A DNA stretch of 64,000 nt, from assembly GCA_964016985.1 (NCBI GenBank), contig OZ024833.1, positions 64,196,687-64,260,686 of the forward strand, read 5' to 3'. Position numbers and translations under genes: made by a program. Positions 33,312 to 44,812 of the stretch are shown piece after piece. The notes beneath the pieces are model-generated. The model was not told the origin of the DNA and made no database searches. It worked only from the letters and a program-made list of their open reading frames with translations. Source of the stretch: Anodontia alba (taxonomy: Eukaryota; Mollusca; Bivalvia; Lucinida; Lucinidae). Each line of letters opens with the position of its first letter. Positions within the stretch are counted from its first letter, which is position 1.

Positions 33312-34028
33312 CATTAAACACGGGCATTTATTTAAAACGTGGTAGTAATAAAAATCAACCAACCACCCCTTCTGTTGGAAATGGATATGTCCAAAGATTT
33401 GAAGCAGATAAATCAACTCGGCATACATGGGTTATTTCTACCAAATACGCAGCAAACTATTGTGACGGAACACAGATATTTAGAGCGTCCTAAAACGCAA
33501 ACGATTATTATTAATACGATTCAAAATAAGTGGACAACAAATGTCCGGATCAAACTGTGTGGATGCGCTGACTGATTGGGCCTTTGCTCTCCGCGTAGGT
33601 TCCAAAGACAACAGTCTTGACGCAGCCCAAAAGTCATGCCCAGAGTGAATTGGAACGTAGATTGATCTGCATATTCGCTGATCGCATATGGGACCATATA
33701 CGTTTTGATTTGTCCGGTTTTGACCAATCTTCATGGCTAGGATTTTACTGAGGCATATGCATTTTTGCATTTGAGGGTCTGGAAATGGTTCACTAGTAAG
33801 AAAAATGTAGTGATTTCCATAATGCTTGAAGGAAAATGGACCAAACTATTACAGACAGGAGAGTATCATGGTTCTGAAAAAAATAATTATAATAATGAAA
33901 TAACAGAGAAATAAAAAGGCTGATATTTTCAGAAAGTGAAAACGCGCATTTTTGTTTAGAATGCAGAACTATGGGGTCCGCTTTCCAGACCCTACTACAT
34001 ATCCAACGCATGTCAAAGAAGGAAACAG

Positions 34029-34060
34029 ATGAACTTTTATTTATTTATTTATTTATTTAT
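34029..34060 (+). repeat. (TTTA)n microsatellite
   Basis: Eight or so units in the 5' flank of copy 2; expanded in copy 3 flank (61601-61636). Confidence 0.85.
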
Positions 34061-34130
34061 CGCAGAAGTTCATGGGACTGCAAAATCCGACGTTTTTACG
34101 TTATAATACGCAAGCTATCGTAAGAATCAC

Positions 34131-34270
34131 GCAACGTCAATTTGACGACGCAACGTCAACTTGACGTTAACAACCGTGCCAACGCCGCGTCATAGTTTGC
34201 TGCTATGCACATGGTAGCAAGCGCAGTTTTATAGCTCTCTCAGAAGACAGGGTTATTTTAGCGTATAATA
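34131..34270 (+). promoter_or_regulatory. Putative core promoter of copy 2
   Basis: Two adjacent palindromes, 34133-34147 (AACGTCAATTTGACG) and 34152-34168 (AACGTCAACTTGACGTT), contain CGTCA/TGACG half-sites of the kind bound by CREB/ATF-type bZIP proteins. A TATA-like TTTTATAGC lies at 34227-34235, 36 bp before the ATG, which would give a very short 5' UTR. All are kept in copy 3. Function is inferred only. Confidence 0.35.
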
Positions 34271-34323
34271 ATGGATTTTGTGACAATTCCGCTTACAACT
34301 TTTAGCAAGAGGCAACAAGATCT
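34271..34323 (+). CDS. Copy 2 exon 1 (start codon)
   Basis: It encodes MDFVTIPLTTFSKRQQD plus two bases of a Leu codon, with donor GTAAAT. I chose this start for three reasons: it carries exactly the two bases needed by exon 2; the 53-nt segment recurs with the same ATG and donor in copy 3 (61844-61896); and of the three differences between them two are silent third-position changes (CCG/CCA, ACA/ACC). A TATA-like box lies 36-44 bp upstream. Confidence 0.65.
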
Positions 34324-34407
34324 GTAAATATTCATATTTTTTACTTTTCATATTTTAAAGATTGTTATTGATTAGATTTCTTTCTTTGGTCATTAGAGAA
34401 AGTAAGG

Positions 34408-34620
34408 TCGCCGGGATAACTCAATCGGTAGCCAGCTTTGTCTCACGACAACTTGCACACCTCTTCCGCGTAGGTTCATGTCTAGTCAGGGACATAAGCA
34501 TGCGGTAATGTACATAATGAATGGTTAGCAGTTCCTTTCCCGTTGTAGTGGTTTCATAGTGGGTATTTCCCAGTTCGTTCACAACTGGAGTGCCAGGTCG
34601 GGAAGCAAATGCAGATAATT
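34408..34620 (+). mobile_element. tRNA-derived SINE in intron 1 of copy 2
   Basis: CGGGATAACTCAATCGGTAG (A-box-like) and TAGGTTCATGTCTAG (B-box-like), decayed compared with the version at 61981-62180. Confidence 0.55.
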
Positions 34621-34999
34621 TAGGGTGTTTTTTTTTCCATCTATTAAATTATGGCATGTTGAGGGTACTCATAAGAATTGCCTGAGTACACACAACTTAC
34701 ATTTTTTTTATGAACACACGACAATTTCCCTAAAATATCCATAAATATACATTTTCTTGACCTATCCGAACAATATTTTAGGGATCTTGGACCCAATACA
34801 CAGTATTATTAGGTCCGAGTAGGGACTGAAGAACGAATTCGAATTAGCCACGGTAAACGAGCTATTGGTGTTCGAGCCATTAAAAATTTTACTGTATATG
34901 GTAGGAAAACGGTAAACCTAAATACAAGAAGTGCTTCTAAGCGAGTTGTGATTTTTTTTATGCATGTGTTTTATTTTGGGTTAGTTTTCATCTGTCTAA

Positions 35000-35690
35000 T
35001 GAAATTGTAACAGCTTTCTCGTGTATGCAAAACGTAGCCCAGTCTAAGTGCATGTTAGGACTCCTTAATGTAAAAGTATCTATCTCAGTTTTATTCCTTA
35101 TGCCATTAGCTGTTTCTGTAACAAACTAGTATTAATGGTAAAACTTCAAATATCAGCAATTTACTGGTGTTAAATCGGGTTCATGCGAATATCTAGTAAG
35201 AAAAATATGGTAATTTTCATAATGCCAACTAGTATCTATCTGAAAAAGAGAATCGCGATGTTGATCAAAGCGTTACGGTAAATATTGATCAAAACATATT
35301 TGTATAAAAAAAATAATATTTTTATCTGTTTATGACCCATACGTATGCGCGCGCAAAACGGACGTGTACAAGTACGTACTCTTTTTTTGTGTTTACACAG
35401 ATGTGCCCTCTTTCCAGTATTATGAATACGAGTTAGATTTAGAAGTGCGACAGTATTTTTTCTAGACAGATCCTTCATGAGAAAAAGTGCCTCAGTTTAG
35501 GGGTACTTGAGAGTAATGTGAGTCCCTAGTCTGTCTGTTTGTCTGATTTGCTTTTTTCTAACTATCTTTTTTTCTTTCTTTCATTTCCTTCTCATGAATT
35601 GATTAACCTCATTGTTTTCTACCCGCCCCAATTTCTTCTTTTCACTATATAAAGCGGTGAAATTGAGGTTGCTTGAATTTTGGATGCATG
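35000..35690. other. Intron 1 stretch private to copy 2
   Basis: No match in copy 3 intron 1. No coding or repeat signal that I can support. Confidence 0.45.
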
Positions 35691-36019
35691 AAATATTTCT
35701 CCTTATGTTTAATTTAAGACTTCATGAATAGGTTTGGAATTTAATAATCCACTGAAAAGGGGCGGAGCCTAACTTTGTGCAATCATATAAGAGCGGTTCC
35801 AAAGTTGAAAGTTTAAACTTTAATCTTCTGAATATAAACAAGAGTAAACATCTTAAGAATGTAGCGCTCTTATTTTTCACAATAAATAAGACTGACGTTT
35901 TGTTCGAATTGTGGCCGACTGAGGCAGTTTGGATGAATTTTTGTGAAAAATTAGAAATAAGAAAAACACACATGTTGTCATGAGATAGGGCTTAGAACTT
36001 TTTCTCATTACCTTTTCAG

Positions 36020-36138
36020 GCTGACTCTTGTGGAACAGTTCACCGATGCTACGTATCAACTGTTCACTGGCCACTTTAAAGACAAAGACATGACTACGGA
36101 GGTCATGCAGAAACTCACTCAGAGGCCGAAGGTCCAAG
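36020..36138 (+). CDS. Copy 2 exon 2
   Basis: Acceptor ACCTTTTCAG; donor GTTCGT is weak but shared with copy 3. It encodes LTLVEQFTDATYQLFTGHFK followed by DKDMTTEVMQKLTQRPKVQ and one base of an Asp codon. It reads as helix-turn-helix with a polar, basic end. The matching exon for copy 1 lies off the left edge. Confidence 0.8.
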
Positions 36139-36262
36139 GTTCGTATATCACTGGATAGACTTGGAGAATTTATCGCCATTCCGCCAAGAGAGGGAACGTT
36201 TTGTGACTTCCTGTTTTCTTTACTGCACGTCAAATTCCTTCTGAATGGGGTTCCTCATTATA

Positions 36263-36683
36263 AGAAAATAACTGTATGGATTTATACAGACATTACTTTG
36301 AGCTTTTAACCCTGGTCCTGCTGAACCTGGATATACCCTGCCTTTGCAAACAGTGTAGATCCAGATCAGTTGGCTTCTTCAGAAGCCAACTGATCTGGAT
36401 CTGCACTGTTTGTCATTTAGTATGTGAATTTGTATCAACAACATGGATCAAGTAATCTGATTGAATTCTTATTGAAGAAAATAACTGTATGGATTTATAC
36501 TGATATTACTTTTAGCTTTTAACCCTGGTCCTGCTGAACCTGGATATGCCCTGCCTTTGCAAACAGTGTAGCTCCAGATCAGTTGGCTTCTTCAGAAGCC
36601 AACTGATCTGGATCTGCACTGTTTATCATTAAGTATGTGAATTTGTATCAACAACATGGATCAAGTAATCTGATTGACTTAAT
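36263..36683 (+). repeat. ~210-bp tandem duplication in intron 2 of copy 2
   Basis: Units 36263-36474 and 36475-36683, each AAGAAAATAACTGTATGGAT ... CAAGTAATCTGATTGA, each with a perfect GATCAGTTGGCTTCTTCAGA hairpin. A third, inverted unit follows (36690-36960). Copy 3 has only one direct unit. Confidence 0.8.
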
Positions 36684-36833
36684 AAGAAAATAACTGTATG
36701 GATTTGTACAGACATTACTTTTAGCTTTTGAACCCTTGTCATGCTGAATAAATTAAGAAGCCATGCCCACTTCTAATTTTCAGCCAGTCAAATTACTTCA
36801 TCCAGGTTGTTGATACAAATTCACATACTTAAT

Positions 36834-36903
36834 GACAAACAGTGCAGATCCAGATCAGTTGGCTTCTTCAGAAGCCATCTGATCTGGACTTACACTGTTT
36901 GCA
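36834..36903. repeat. Inverted GATCAGTTGGCTTC hairpin unit
   Basis: Part of the inverted third unit; related units at 39656-39725, 39798-39850 and 63598-63664. Confidence 0.65.
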
Positions 36904-37206
36904 AAGGTAGGATATATCCGGGTTCAGCAGGACAAGGGTTAGACATCTTTTCAGAAAGGGATCACATGATTTGTTTCTCATCCAGCAATTTGTATGTGCA
37001 TCAATTTGTAGCAAACGTAGCTTTTTGTTTCCAAATTTTATGACAAGTATGGTAAAGCATTAAGGTGTCCTAATACTTTGGGTAAATATTGTAAACTGGT
37101 AAAGTTAGAATTTTACACAAATAAAAATAGCACTTTGTGTGTAGAGAAAATAATAAGTACAACAATGATAACGGTTATGATAGTAAACATAATAAAAAAT
37201 GAACAC

Positions 37207-37459
37207 AATTACGAAAACACGCCTAATCAAATATATTGAGAATTTTTCTACCAAAAATGAAAACTGTCAGATGAAAACTTCTGGTAGTTCTCATATTTCT
37301 ACTAAAAACTAGATTGTAGGTACTCGTTAGCTAACGAGTACCCACAATCTATGTTTTGAGCAGAAATAAGAAAATTATTGTATACCCATGTAAACCCCAG
37401 TTTTACTGTATAAAAATGGGGTTTAAAGGGGTCAAAACTATATAGGCGTGTTTTCGTGA
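37207..37459. mobile_element. TTACGAAAACACGCC hairpin MITE, copy h
   Basis: Lacks most of the central GAACCGCC stem (reduced to TCGTTAGCTAACGA). The same insertion starts at 63981 in copy 3. Confidence 0.75.
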
Positions 37460-37734
37460 AGTAAAATTGTGTGCATTGTCATGCCTAGAAAAATGTCTTT
37501 ATAGGATGTGTGGCAACATAGGCACGTCGGCCTCTCCAATCACTTAGTTTCATCAGAAAAGTCCATGTCCATATCCACATCATACAGTTTACAGTGATTC
37601 TATAAGCGGACTACGATTGTTCCGATGCACAGGCGTTGGGTGACCTGGGCTTCACTCTCTCTGTATGCGATAGGAATCCTTTTATTATGACACATACCGT
37701 TTAATGCATCTTTTCTTCTTTACTTTATTTTCAG

Positions 37735-37939
37735 ATCCTTCAAGTCTACTGAACCTCCATGATTTTTTGAAGGATTTTTTATTCGAGTACAATAAGACTG
37801 TGGTGTTCAATACTAGACGAAACGACAACAACAATAAAAACAACAATATGAGAAACAGAAACAACAGCAATATGTACAGGTCTGCAAGAGATACAATATA
37901 TAAGCCGACATGGGAAATGATCTCTGCTCCGGCAGAAAT
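37735..37939 (+). CDS. Copy 2 exon 3 (Asn-rich linker exon)
   Basis: Acceptor TTATTTTCAG, donor GTAAGT. It encodes PSSLLNLHDFLKDFLFEYNK, then an Asn/Arg-rich low-complexity run of about 25 residues (residues 83-107 of the protein), then YKPTWEMISAPAE. The linker differs strongly from copy 1 in sequence and length, while flanking helices are kept. It is probably a flexible loop. Confidence 0.8.
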
Positions 37940-38094
37940 GTAAGTGTTTAAACAAGGAGCATTCATTATGTAATGCGCTTACTTTTACTTACAAGGGTCA
38001 TTTATCAACACTTACCACTCTCTGGGCTAACAGCAGCCGAAAAACTAGAGCTTTTATTTCTTAGTTTCCCAGATAATTGCTTTGTCATGCTGAG

Positions 38095-38510
38095 CGTTAA
38101 ACAAGGGGCTTTCATTAAGTAATGCTAGAACTTTGATTGAGACTTACGTGGGGCGTTCATTGAATAATGAGAGTATTTTAATTGAGACTTATAACAGGCG
38201 TTCATTGAATAATGAGAGTACTTTAACTGATACTTATCAGGGGCTTTTATTGAATATTGAGAGTACTTTGATACTTATGAGGAGCGTTTACTGAATAATG
38301 AGAGTACTTTAATTAAAACGTATATGGGCGTACGTTGAATAATGAGATTACTTTTACTGAGACATTGAATAATGAGAGTACTTTAATTGCGACTTACATG
38401 TATAAGCGGTGTTATTAAATAATGAGAGTACTTTAATTGAAACTTTAAGAGGCGGTTATTGAATTATGGGAGTACTTTAATTGAAACTTGTAAGGGCCGT
38501 CCATTGACTA
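38095..38510 (+). repeat. ~46-bp minisatellite, about 9 units, after copy 2 exon 3
   Basis: Units GCGTTCATTGAATAATGAGA GTACTTTAATTGAGACTTAT. A single related unit follows exon 3 in copy 1 (about 812-850), so the array expanded in copy 2. Confidence 0.85.
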
Positions 38511-38514
38511 ATGA

Positions 38515-38820
38515 AAAAAAAAATAAGAGAAAGTCTAGGGAGTGCCACAATCACAAGCCTCAACCCTTACGAGACACCAAGAGGAAGAGGAAACAGACAA
38601 AACCCAAAAAGCGCAAATCGAACAAACATACGAAATACACTAAGATTAGCTCCCTCTTCCCCAAGCGAGATAATAGCAATGCTAAAAGGACTGACAAACA
38701 AGAAAAAAAACCACAAAGCAAGAAAGAGTAAGACTAACACCGGGACCACCGCCTTAGAACGGTCCGTAGAATAAACTACCGGGGTGGGTGGGGGAGGGAC
38801 TAACAACCCTTTACAAAGAC
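38515..38820. repeat. Unclassified repeat fragment
   Basis: A-rich, Lys-coding stretch followed by CCGCCTTAGAACGGTC and GGGTGGGTGGGGGAGG. It looks like an end of a dispersed element; the open frames in it are compositional. Confidence 0.35.
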
Positions 38821-38827
38821 ACCGTAA

Positions 38828-39030
38828 TTCTTAAAGTGCTAATCACAAATGCAGCTGATAGCATGTTGAAATATCCTTATTATATTTCAAAGAAAAGAAG
38901 GCTTGGCGTTTCATGTGAATCGTCTGCTTAGCAGACGATTCACATGAAACGTCAAGCCTTATTTTCCCCTACAAGTCATAAAAAATAGACTATCGTTTGT
39001 TGCAAAGTTCTTGGCAGTTTATGGGTTGAT
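38828..39030. repeat. TCGTCTGCTG hairpin element
   Basis: Central perfect stem GCGTTTCATGTGAATCGTCT / AGACGATTCACATGAAACGT; ends 15 bp before exon 4 of copy 2. Confidence 0.7.
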
Positions 39031-39045
39031 ATATATATATTTCAG

Positions 39046-39151
39046 GTTTCCTGCTTGGGTAGTACACGAAATGCGCTGGAATGTAGATAGAATGTTGGAG
39101 CTTGTTGAAAAGCACAAGGCTGTAGTAGCGAAAGCAGTTACTTTGGGAGAG
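39046..39151 (+). CDS. Copy 2 exon 4
   Basis: 106 nt, acceptor ATATTTCAG, donor GTAATG. It encodes FPAWVVHEMRWNVDRMLELV and EKHKAVVAKAVTLGE (residues 127-161), an amphipathic helix. Differences from copy 1 are mainly conservative. Confidence 0.82.
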
Positions 39152-39313
39152 GTAATGATAATGATGAAAATATTCATAAGCACTCTCTGTCTTAACCCCT
39201 TCAGCCCGGCAGACTAAAACCAATACATGTACCTGTACAGACAGTGTAAATCCAGATGAGACGGCTGGTAAAGAGCCGTCATATCGGATCTACAGTGGCT
39301 GCCATTCTGTTTT

Positions 39314-39314
39314 A

Positions 39315-39354
<40 letters not shown>

Positions 39355-39355
39355 T
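39314..39355 (+). repeat. (ATT)n microsatellite
   Basis: Thirteen or so units, right after a CAGTGTAAATCC hairpin (39230-39294). Confidence 0.9.
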
Positions 39356-40070
39356 TAGACTGAAACCCCCATCTGTATCAGTGGGCAAGTCCAAATTCAA
39401 GAATGTTCACTTTTGAAACTCGGATATGGAATGATTACGGTCGGAAAAGACCCGTTTTAGAATTTGTTGGCTTATATCAAAATGTTGGGCTTCAAATTTG
39501 TTTTTTCGCCCATTCAGAAAGCTCACATATACCTGATCAAAGTTTCTCTCTTAATCTTTGTCATGCTGAATAAATCAAGATGCTACGCCCACTTCTAATT
39601 TTCAGCCAGTCAGATTACTTGATCCATGTTATCGATACAAATGCACACACTTAATGACAAACAATGCAGATCCAGATCAGTTGGCTTCTGTAAAAGCCAA
39701 CTGATCTAGATCTACACTGTTTGCAAAGGCAGGGCATATCCGGGTTATTTACATGTACTTGATCCATGTTATCGATACAAATGCACACACTTAATGAGAA
39801 ACAGTGCAGATCCAGATCAGTTAACTGATCTGAATCTATACTGTTTGCAATGGCAGGGCATATCCGGGTTCTGCAGGACCAGGGTTATGGGGACTGAATA
39901 CGCTTTAAAGTATTAAATACAATATTCTTGCATAATTTGTGAATAATTGCTACACTGTACCTCTTAAGCAAAGGTTTCATGACAGTCAAATTGTCATTAT
40001 AAAGAAATTCGTCGTTGAATCGAGTGTCGGTACGAATAAAGAGGGTTGTCTGTATTTTTATTTTTTACAG

Positions 40071-40331
40071 ACAGCCATGTACCATTTTAAAAGAGCAACA
40101 AGTACGTTTCAAAAGTTTGAGAATATAGAAACCGAGTACAATCAGGCGCGCCAAGCTGGCGAAGAGGAGGCGCGCCAGGTTGGCGGAGATGAGGATATTA
40201 AGAAGCTGAAGAAAGAACTAGATGTCCTGGCTAAAAGGTTCAACATGTATGACAACAAATATCAGGACGACACCAGCAAATATGAGACCATAAGAGAAAA
40301 ACATGAAGAGATATTAGCATCAATAAAAGAG
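40071..40331 (+). CDS. Copy 2 exon 5 (coiled-coil-like)
   Basis: 87 codons (residues 162-248), same length as copy 1. It encodes TAMYHFKRATSTFQKFENIE, a segment ARQAGEEEARQVGGDED, then KKLKKELDVLAKRFNMYDNK and YETIREKHEEILASIKE. The central segment contains two near-copies of a ~24-nt GC-rich unit (GGCGCGCCA...TGGCG), which gives an ARQ-x-G repeat weaker in copy 1. Strongly charged helices suggest coiled coil. Confidence 0.85.
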
Positions 40332-40713
40332 GTAAGTTTTTATACAGGTTCCTTACTCCCATAACCTTAGTATACGCGATGACAGGGTGATCAGTGTAGA
40401 CCCAGGACAATGATATGAGCTACAACGTATTAAAACGTAACTTTGGAACTGCGTGCTCAGCAAAAATTCAGATCAACCTGCGCATTTACACAGTCTGATC
40501 AGAATCTTCACTGTGCACGTTTTCGATGTTACCCTCTCACATATCAGTTACCGGCAATAAACTCCGCGTTGATTATGTGCTCGCTCCAATTAAAAACTAC
40601 TCTGGTTTTGCACATGTAGAGAAGGCTCTAAAAAATTCTAGGAAAAAAATTATCATAAAAACATTAAAATGATTTATTTTCCTGTCATTTTCAAATATTT
40701 ATTTATTTGTTTA

Positions 40714-40715
<2 letters not shown>

Positions 40716-40761
<46 letters not shown>
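40716..40761 (+). repeat. (GT)n microsatellite
   Basis: About 23 GT units. Confidence 0.95.
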
Positions 40762-40764
<3 letters not shown>

Positions 40765-41333
40765 CACTTATGGTCACAATTTATGGCATAAACAGTAGAA
40801 ACGTAAATGGTGTTAACCCCCTTTTATTTCCTGTGAACTCCCCAAATCCTGACGTCCCAAATAGCTTAAGGGTACCCGGATCAGCCTGCGCAGTCAGGTA
40901 GATGTACTACAGTATCAAATGATTACGAAGGTCATGCACGGACTTAGCAGATGCACAAGCTGATCTGGGATTTAATGCCTTCGTAAGCTCCTTGAGACAA
41001 ATTCTCTCATGGCGCAACCCAAACCAATTCTAATATGAGTAGCATAGTGAAATAGGACCTTTAGGCACTGAGGCAGCAAAGACACAGATCAGTCTGCATA
41101 TGTGCACTGTTTGATCAGAGCCTTCGCTCTCCGCTTTTGAAATGGTTGAATACTATAAAACATAAATCAATGAAGACACAAAACTTCTGAGGCTGCTTAT
41201 TCGTATAGGCGGACCAAACTGACCTTTCGCTTCGACCTTCTGATTATAATATTTACAAGTGTACGTTTACTGTATAATCAGGGATTACCTGAGAGGTGAG
41301 CAAATAGATGTCCCATGTGGAACGCAGGATTTT

Positions 41334-41435
41334 CCCAGCTAGCATTCTTTAAAAATGTATAGCAGGCCGTTATCGGCCGGCCAGCTACCCTGACGGACCG
41401 ATAACGGCCCACTATAGATTTATGTAGAATGATTA
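41334..41435. mobile_element. CCCAGCTAGCATTCT palindrome, copy c
   Basis: Slightly degraded at the right tip (AATGATTAATG instead of AATGCTnnCTGGG). Confidence 0.75.
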
Positions 41436-41590
41436 ATGCGTTGTGACTGTCATACCTAAACTGTACAATGGACATATCCTTATGAATATTGAATGTAAAG
41501 GTCAAAGCTAGAGGTCAGTTTGACCGACCTATAGTACCATATTTACCCTGTATACTTAAGTATCTGGACAAATAAAGTAAAGCAAACAAT

Positions 41591-41832
41591 GTTTGTTTGT
41601 TTGTTTGTGTTGAGGTTTTACGACCAAGTCAACCCAATGGGGTCATGTCGAGCGCGGTCAGTTTACCTAATCACACGTTTACTGGGCAGGTTTAGTCCTC
41701 TAAGCAGCTAACTAGTATTCTAAATATTTTTTCGCCAGAAACTGACAACTGCCCTTCTTGAATCAGCGGTTGAACCCGCGACCTTCTGGTCTCTAGTCGG
41801 ACGGCGCATCCAACTGAGCCACCTTGGCCAGC
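41591..41832 (-). mobile_element. tRNA-derived SINE, minus strand
   Basis: Read on the minus strand: GGCCAAGGTGGCTCAGTTGG, CGCGGGTTCAACCGCTG, then the shared body and an ACAAACAAACA tail. Confidence 0.7.
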
Positions 41833-42528
41833 AAGCATACAATGTAGACCCAGATCAGACGCCGTGTGATTTGCACTATCTGCCATTAATCAATACAACA
41901 ACAATCAATCCTAGAAACATCTTCAAATTTGAGAACAAGTAAGGGATGGTCCTCCCAGACCCTTCATTTACCATTGGACCTGTAGAATAAACGTGTTACC
42001 ATTAGGTAACTGATAAAAATATAGGACAAGTATGGTAAGGAGTTGTCCGACTATTTAGCGTAAATACATAAATATCTGAAGCTGCATACCTCTGCGTATC
42101 TCGTCTATATAAAAGACATCTTTTCACGTGATACGGACCAATTTACACGGTATTTACCTTAAATATTGAGAGACACCTTAACTCCTTACCGTCCGTTTTA
42201 TCACCTACAAACAACTGGATGAGTGGCAAACAGAGTAGATCCTGCTCAGATGCCGTGGTCTGCAGCGTCTGGTCTGGGTCTATTTTGTTTGTTGAGGCCT
42301 GTCTGTCCCAATATTTAGGACAGACAGAAAATTATGTTCAATCCCTATGTCATTCTTAATTGGCCGCAGTCGAAACTGGCAATAAGCCATTCATAATTGC
42401 CCATAATCGAAAGTGTCAATGTCATTTCGAAATTGTCTCTGAGTGTTTTTTTATTTTTGGCAATAAAAGTATATATGATGGGCCAAACTTCAAGCGCCTG
42501 AGGGATACATATGGTAATCTTGTTTCAG

Positions 42529-42632
42529 GTACTTGAAGCGCTTCAAGAGCGCATTGAAGGGGAAATAAGTATTGCAGTGCAACATGGAATAAGACAACTT
42601 ACAAAAGTTGGAAAGTCAATTAACATGACAGA
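42529..42632 (+). CDS. Copy 2 exon 6
   Basis: It encodes VLEALQERIEGEISIAVQHG and IRQLTKVGKSINMT (residues 249-282), with the final GA finished by exon 7 to Asp. It continues the helix of exon 5. Acceptor TTGTTTCAG and donor GTAAGT are the same as in copy 1. Confidence 0.82.
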
Positions 42633-42689
42633 GTAAGTCACGAGAAATTTTTTATTTGTTTAAGGGGGCAGGGTATAATTTCACGGAAG

Positions 42690-42890
42690 GTTAATCTGCC
42701 AAAATGGTTTTGCTTCCTTCCGAAAAGACATCTACTCTAAATGAATGAAAATAATTTGCTCCCCTTAATTTTCTCCCCTTGGGAGCAAATTCTTTCCTCT
42801 TAGAGTAGACCCCTTATCAGAAGGGGTGTCATGTTCAGAAAAGGAAACAGGAAGTCACAAAAGTTGTCTCCCTTGTAAAAATGGCGGGAA
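42690..42890. mobile_element. AAGGGAGACAA-type hairpin element after exon 6
   Basis: Stem AATTTGCTCCCCTTAATTTT CTCCCCTTGGGAGCAAATT; same intron position as 14060-14200 in copy 1. Confidence 0.6.
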
Positions 42891-43331
42891 GTCTACCAGG
42901 TGTATACCAGGTGTAAAAGTTCCCCAGAGTTATCGTTTACACAAACAAAGCTTCCTTGCCACGTAAAATAATGCATGGTTAGAAACTGTGACATATATTT
43001 TGCGTTCACATCCTGTAAATCTGTGACAAATTTCATTTTAACCCATTTATGCCTAGTGTCCCATAAAAGGCACATTGGCAAACAGTGTAGACCCAGATGA
43101 GACGCCGCTGATCAGAGTCTTCACTGTTTGCTTTAGATACACGAGTTTCTAGAAAACATAGTATTAAAAATAACCAGACACCCCTTTTTTGAAGCTGGAC
43201 CAGTCCAAAGAGTTAAGGTAGAAGAGTCTACTCGGCATAAATGGGTTAAAGGCTACAGACTACCATTGATTTTCCTTATATATTTTATACATGTTTGCAA
43301 ATATTCTACAGCCTTCATTTTTTTATTATTT

Positions 43332-43682
43332 TAAAGGCTCCATATTCCTCAAAAATAGATATTTTATTATCCAAGAAAGGTTTAATAAATTGATATATTG
43401 TATTAGTTCAATAATAAAATGTGGCATCTGACAGACTGTAAAATGTCAGTTAATTTTTCCGTTCTTGAAATGAAATGACTTTCTATCGTATCTCTGAATT
43501 ACTGTTGCCAACATTAATTCCCAGATACAATCAAAAATCATTTCATTTTAGGTCCAGTTCAAAAACGAGAGATTGATTGAAATTTTACAGGCTGTCAGAT
43601 GCTACATTTTAGGATATTATCAATAAGTTAAATCTTTCTTGGATAAAAAATGATGTATATTTTTAGGAATATGGAGCTTTAA
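43332..43682. mobile_element. TTTAAAGGCTCCATATTCCTC MITE, copy c
   Basis: Ends TTTAAAGGCTCCATATTCCT and GGAATATGGAGCTTTAA; not present at the equivalent place in copy 1. Confidence 0.7.
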
Positions 43683-43760
43683 GTTCAAATGGTCAACACT
43701 CGATACTTGCCTGATAGCAGTCCCTCTAAAATTTTCAAACCACGAAACGGAATGGTAGGT

Positions 43761-44039
43761 CATTACGAAAACACGCATATTCAAATACACTGAAAATTTT
43801 ACCACCAAAAATGACAAATTTTCAGATAAAATATTCTGATATTTTTGCATATTTCTGCTCAAAACATAGATTGTGGGTACTCGTTAGAACCGCCTCGACG
43901 AGGCGGTTCTAACGAGTACCACAATCTATGCTTTTGAGCAGAAATAACAAAAATAATGTATACCCCTGTAAACCCCAGTTTTACTATATAAAAGTGGGGT
44001 TTAAGGGGGTCAGAATTATATAGGCGTGTTTTCTTGATG
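43761..44039. mobile_element. TTACGAAAACACGCC hairpin MITE, copy i
   Basis: Full length with a perfect GAACCGCCTCGACGAGGCGGTTC stem. Confidence 0.8.
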
Positions 44040-44718
44040 TCATGTGACATGTAATCGGCTTCCACTCACAAAGATCTTGACCCGGACGATATAAGGGTAA
44101 TTTGTACCCCTGATGAGTTTCTACTTTCATATTCATAGCAGGCAAGAAACACTTTAGAATCAGGCAAAAAAAAAAGAGTTATCTAATATAGAACTGAACA
44201 TAGAATCAACCTGATGCTCTATGACTTTAAAACGAGCAAACTTTCCAATGAACTTTATCACTAGAATATGACGAGGAAAATGGGGGTATACATGTTAGGG
44301 ACCTGAATAGCTTGTCACCATTGCAGCCCGGATTTGGTACCTTGTACCAGAATAAAGGCTCAAATCAAACTAGCATACAAAATCAAAAACATACAAAAAG
44401 ACTTGTGCGACCAGCGAAGGCTCAGATCAGAGTCTTCGCTGACCGCATGTGCCTTCTACAGCCTCCAGGATACCCAAAAAGGAAATAAACGAGAACCTTC
44501 GCCACACTGGGTAGATGTACAAGCTGATCTTAATCTTAACTGGTTAGACAGGTCGCATTGTAGGTTTTGTGTCATTCGCTGGCGAATAAAATATATTGTT
44601 TTCAGATATATTAAAACAATCTTAGTATTTTCGTTGAAACAGTTTATTATCAACTAGTATGATTCAGCTATATACATTTTATACATGTATATTAACGCAA
44701 TAAGTTCATGTATTTTAG

Positions 44719-44812
44719 CACTTTGATGGAGCGGCTAAAAAACATCGACACAAAGAGGATAGCTAGTGAGATTTATGACCAACTCTGCGTCACTTATTTC
44801 TTTCCGAAAATT
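44719..44812 (+). CDS. Copy 2 exon 7
   Basis: It encodes TLMERLKNIDTKRIASEIYD and QLCVTYFFPKI (residues 284-314). A single acceptor, TGTATTTTAG, unlike the triplicated acceptor region of copy 1. Donor GTAAGT. Confidence 0.82.

Larger units (their letters stand above)
32100..34640 (+). repeat. Duplicated 5' flank of copy 2
   Basis: This block matches 59290-62190 at high identity through promoter, exon 1 and the first part of intron 1, including hairpin elements and a TTTA microsatellite. It marks the upstream part of the ~27 kb segmental duplication that produced copies 2 and 3. Confidence 0.8.

Noticed and set aside
38459..38774. Lys/Arg-rich ORFs of 87-90 aa
   Set aside because: Two overlapping frames are open because of A-rich composition; no homologue in copy 1 and no splice context.
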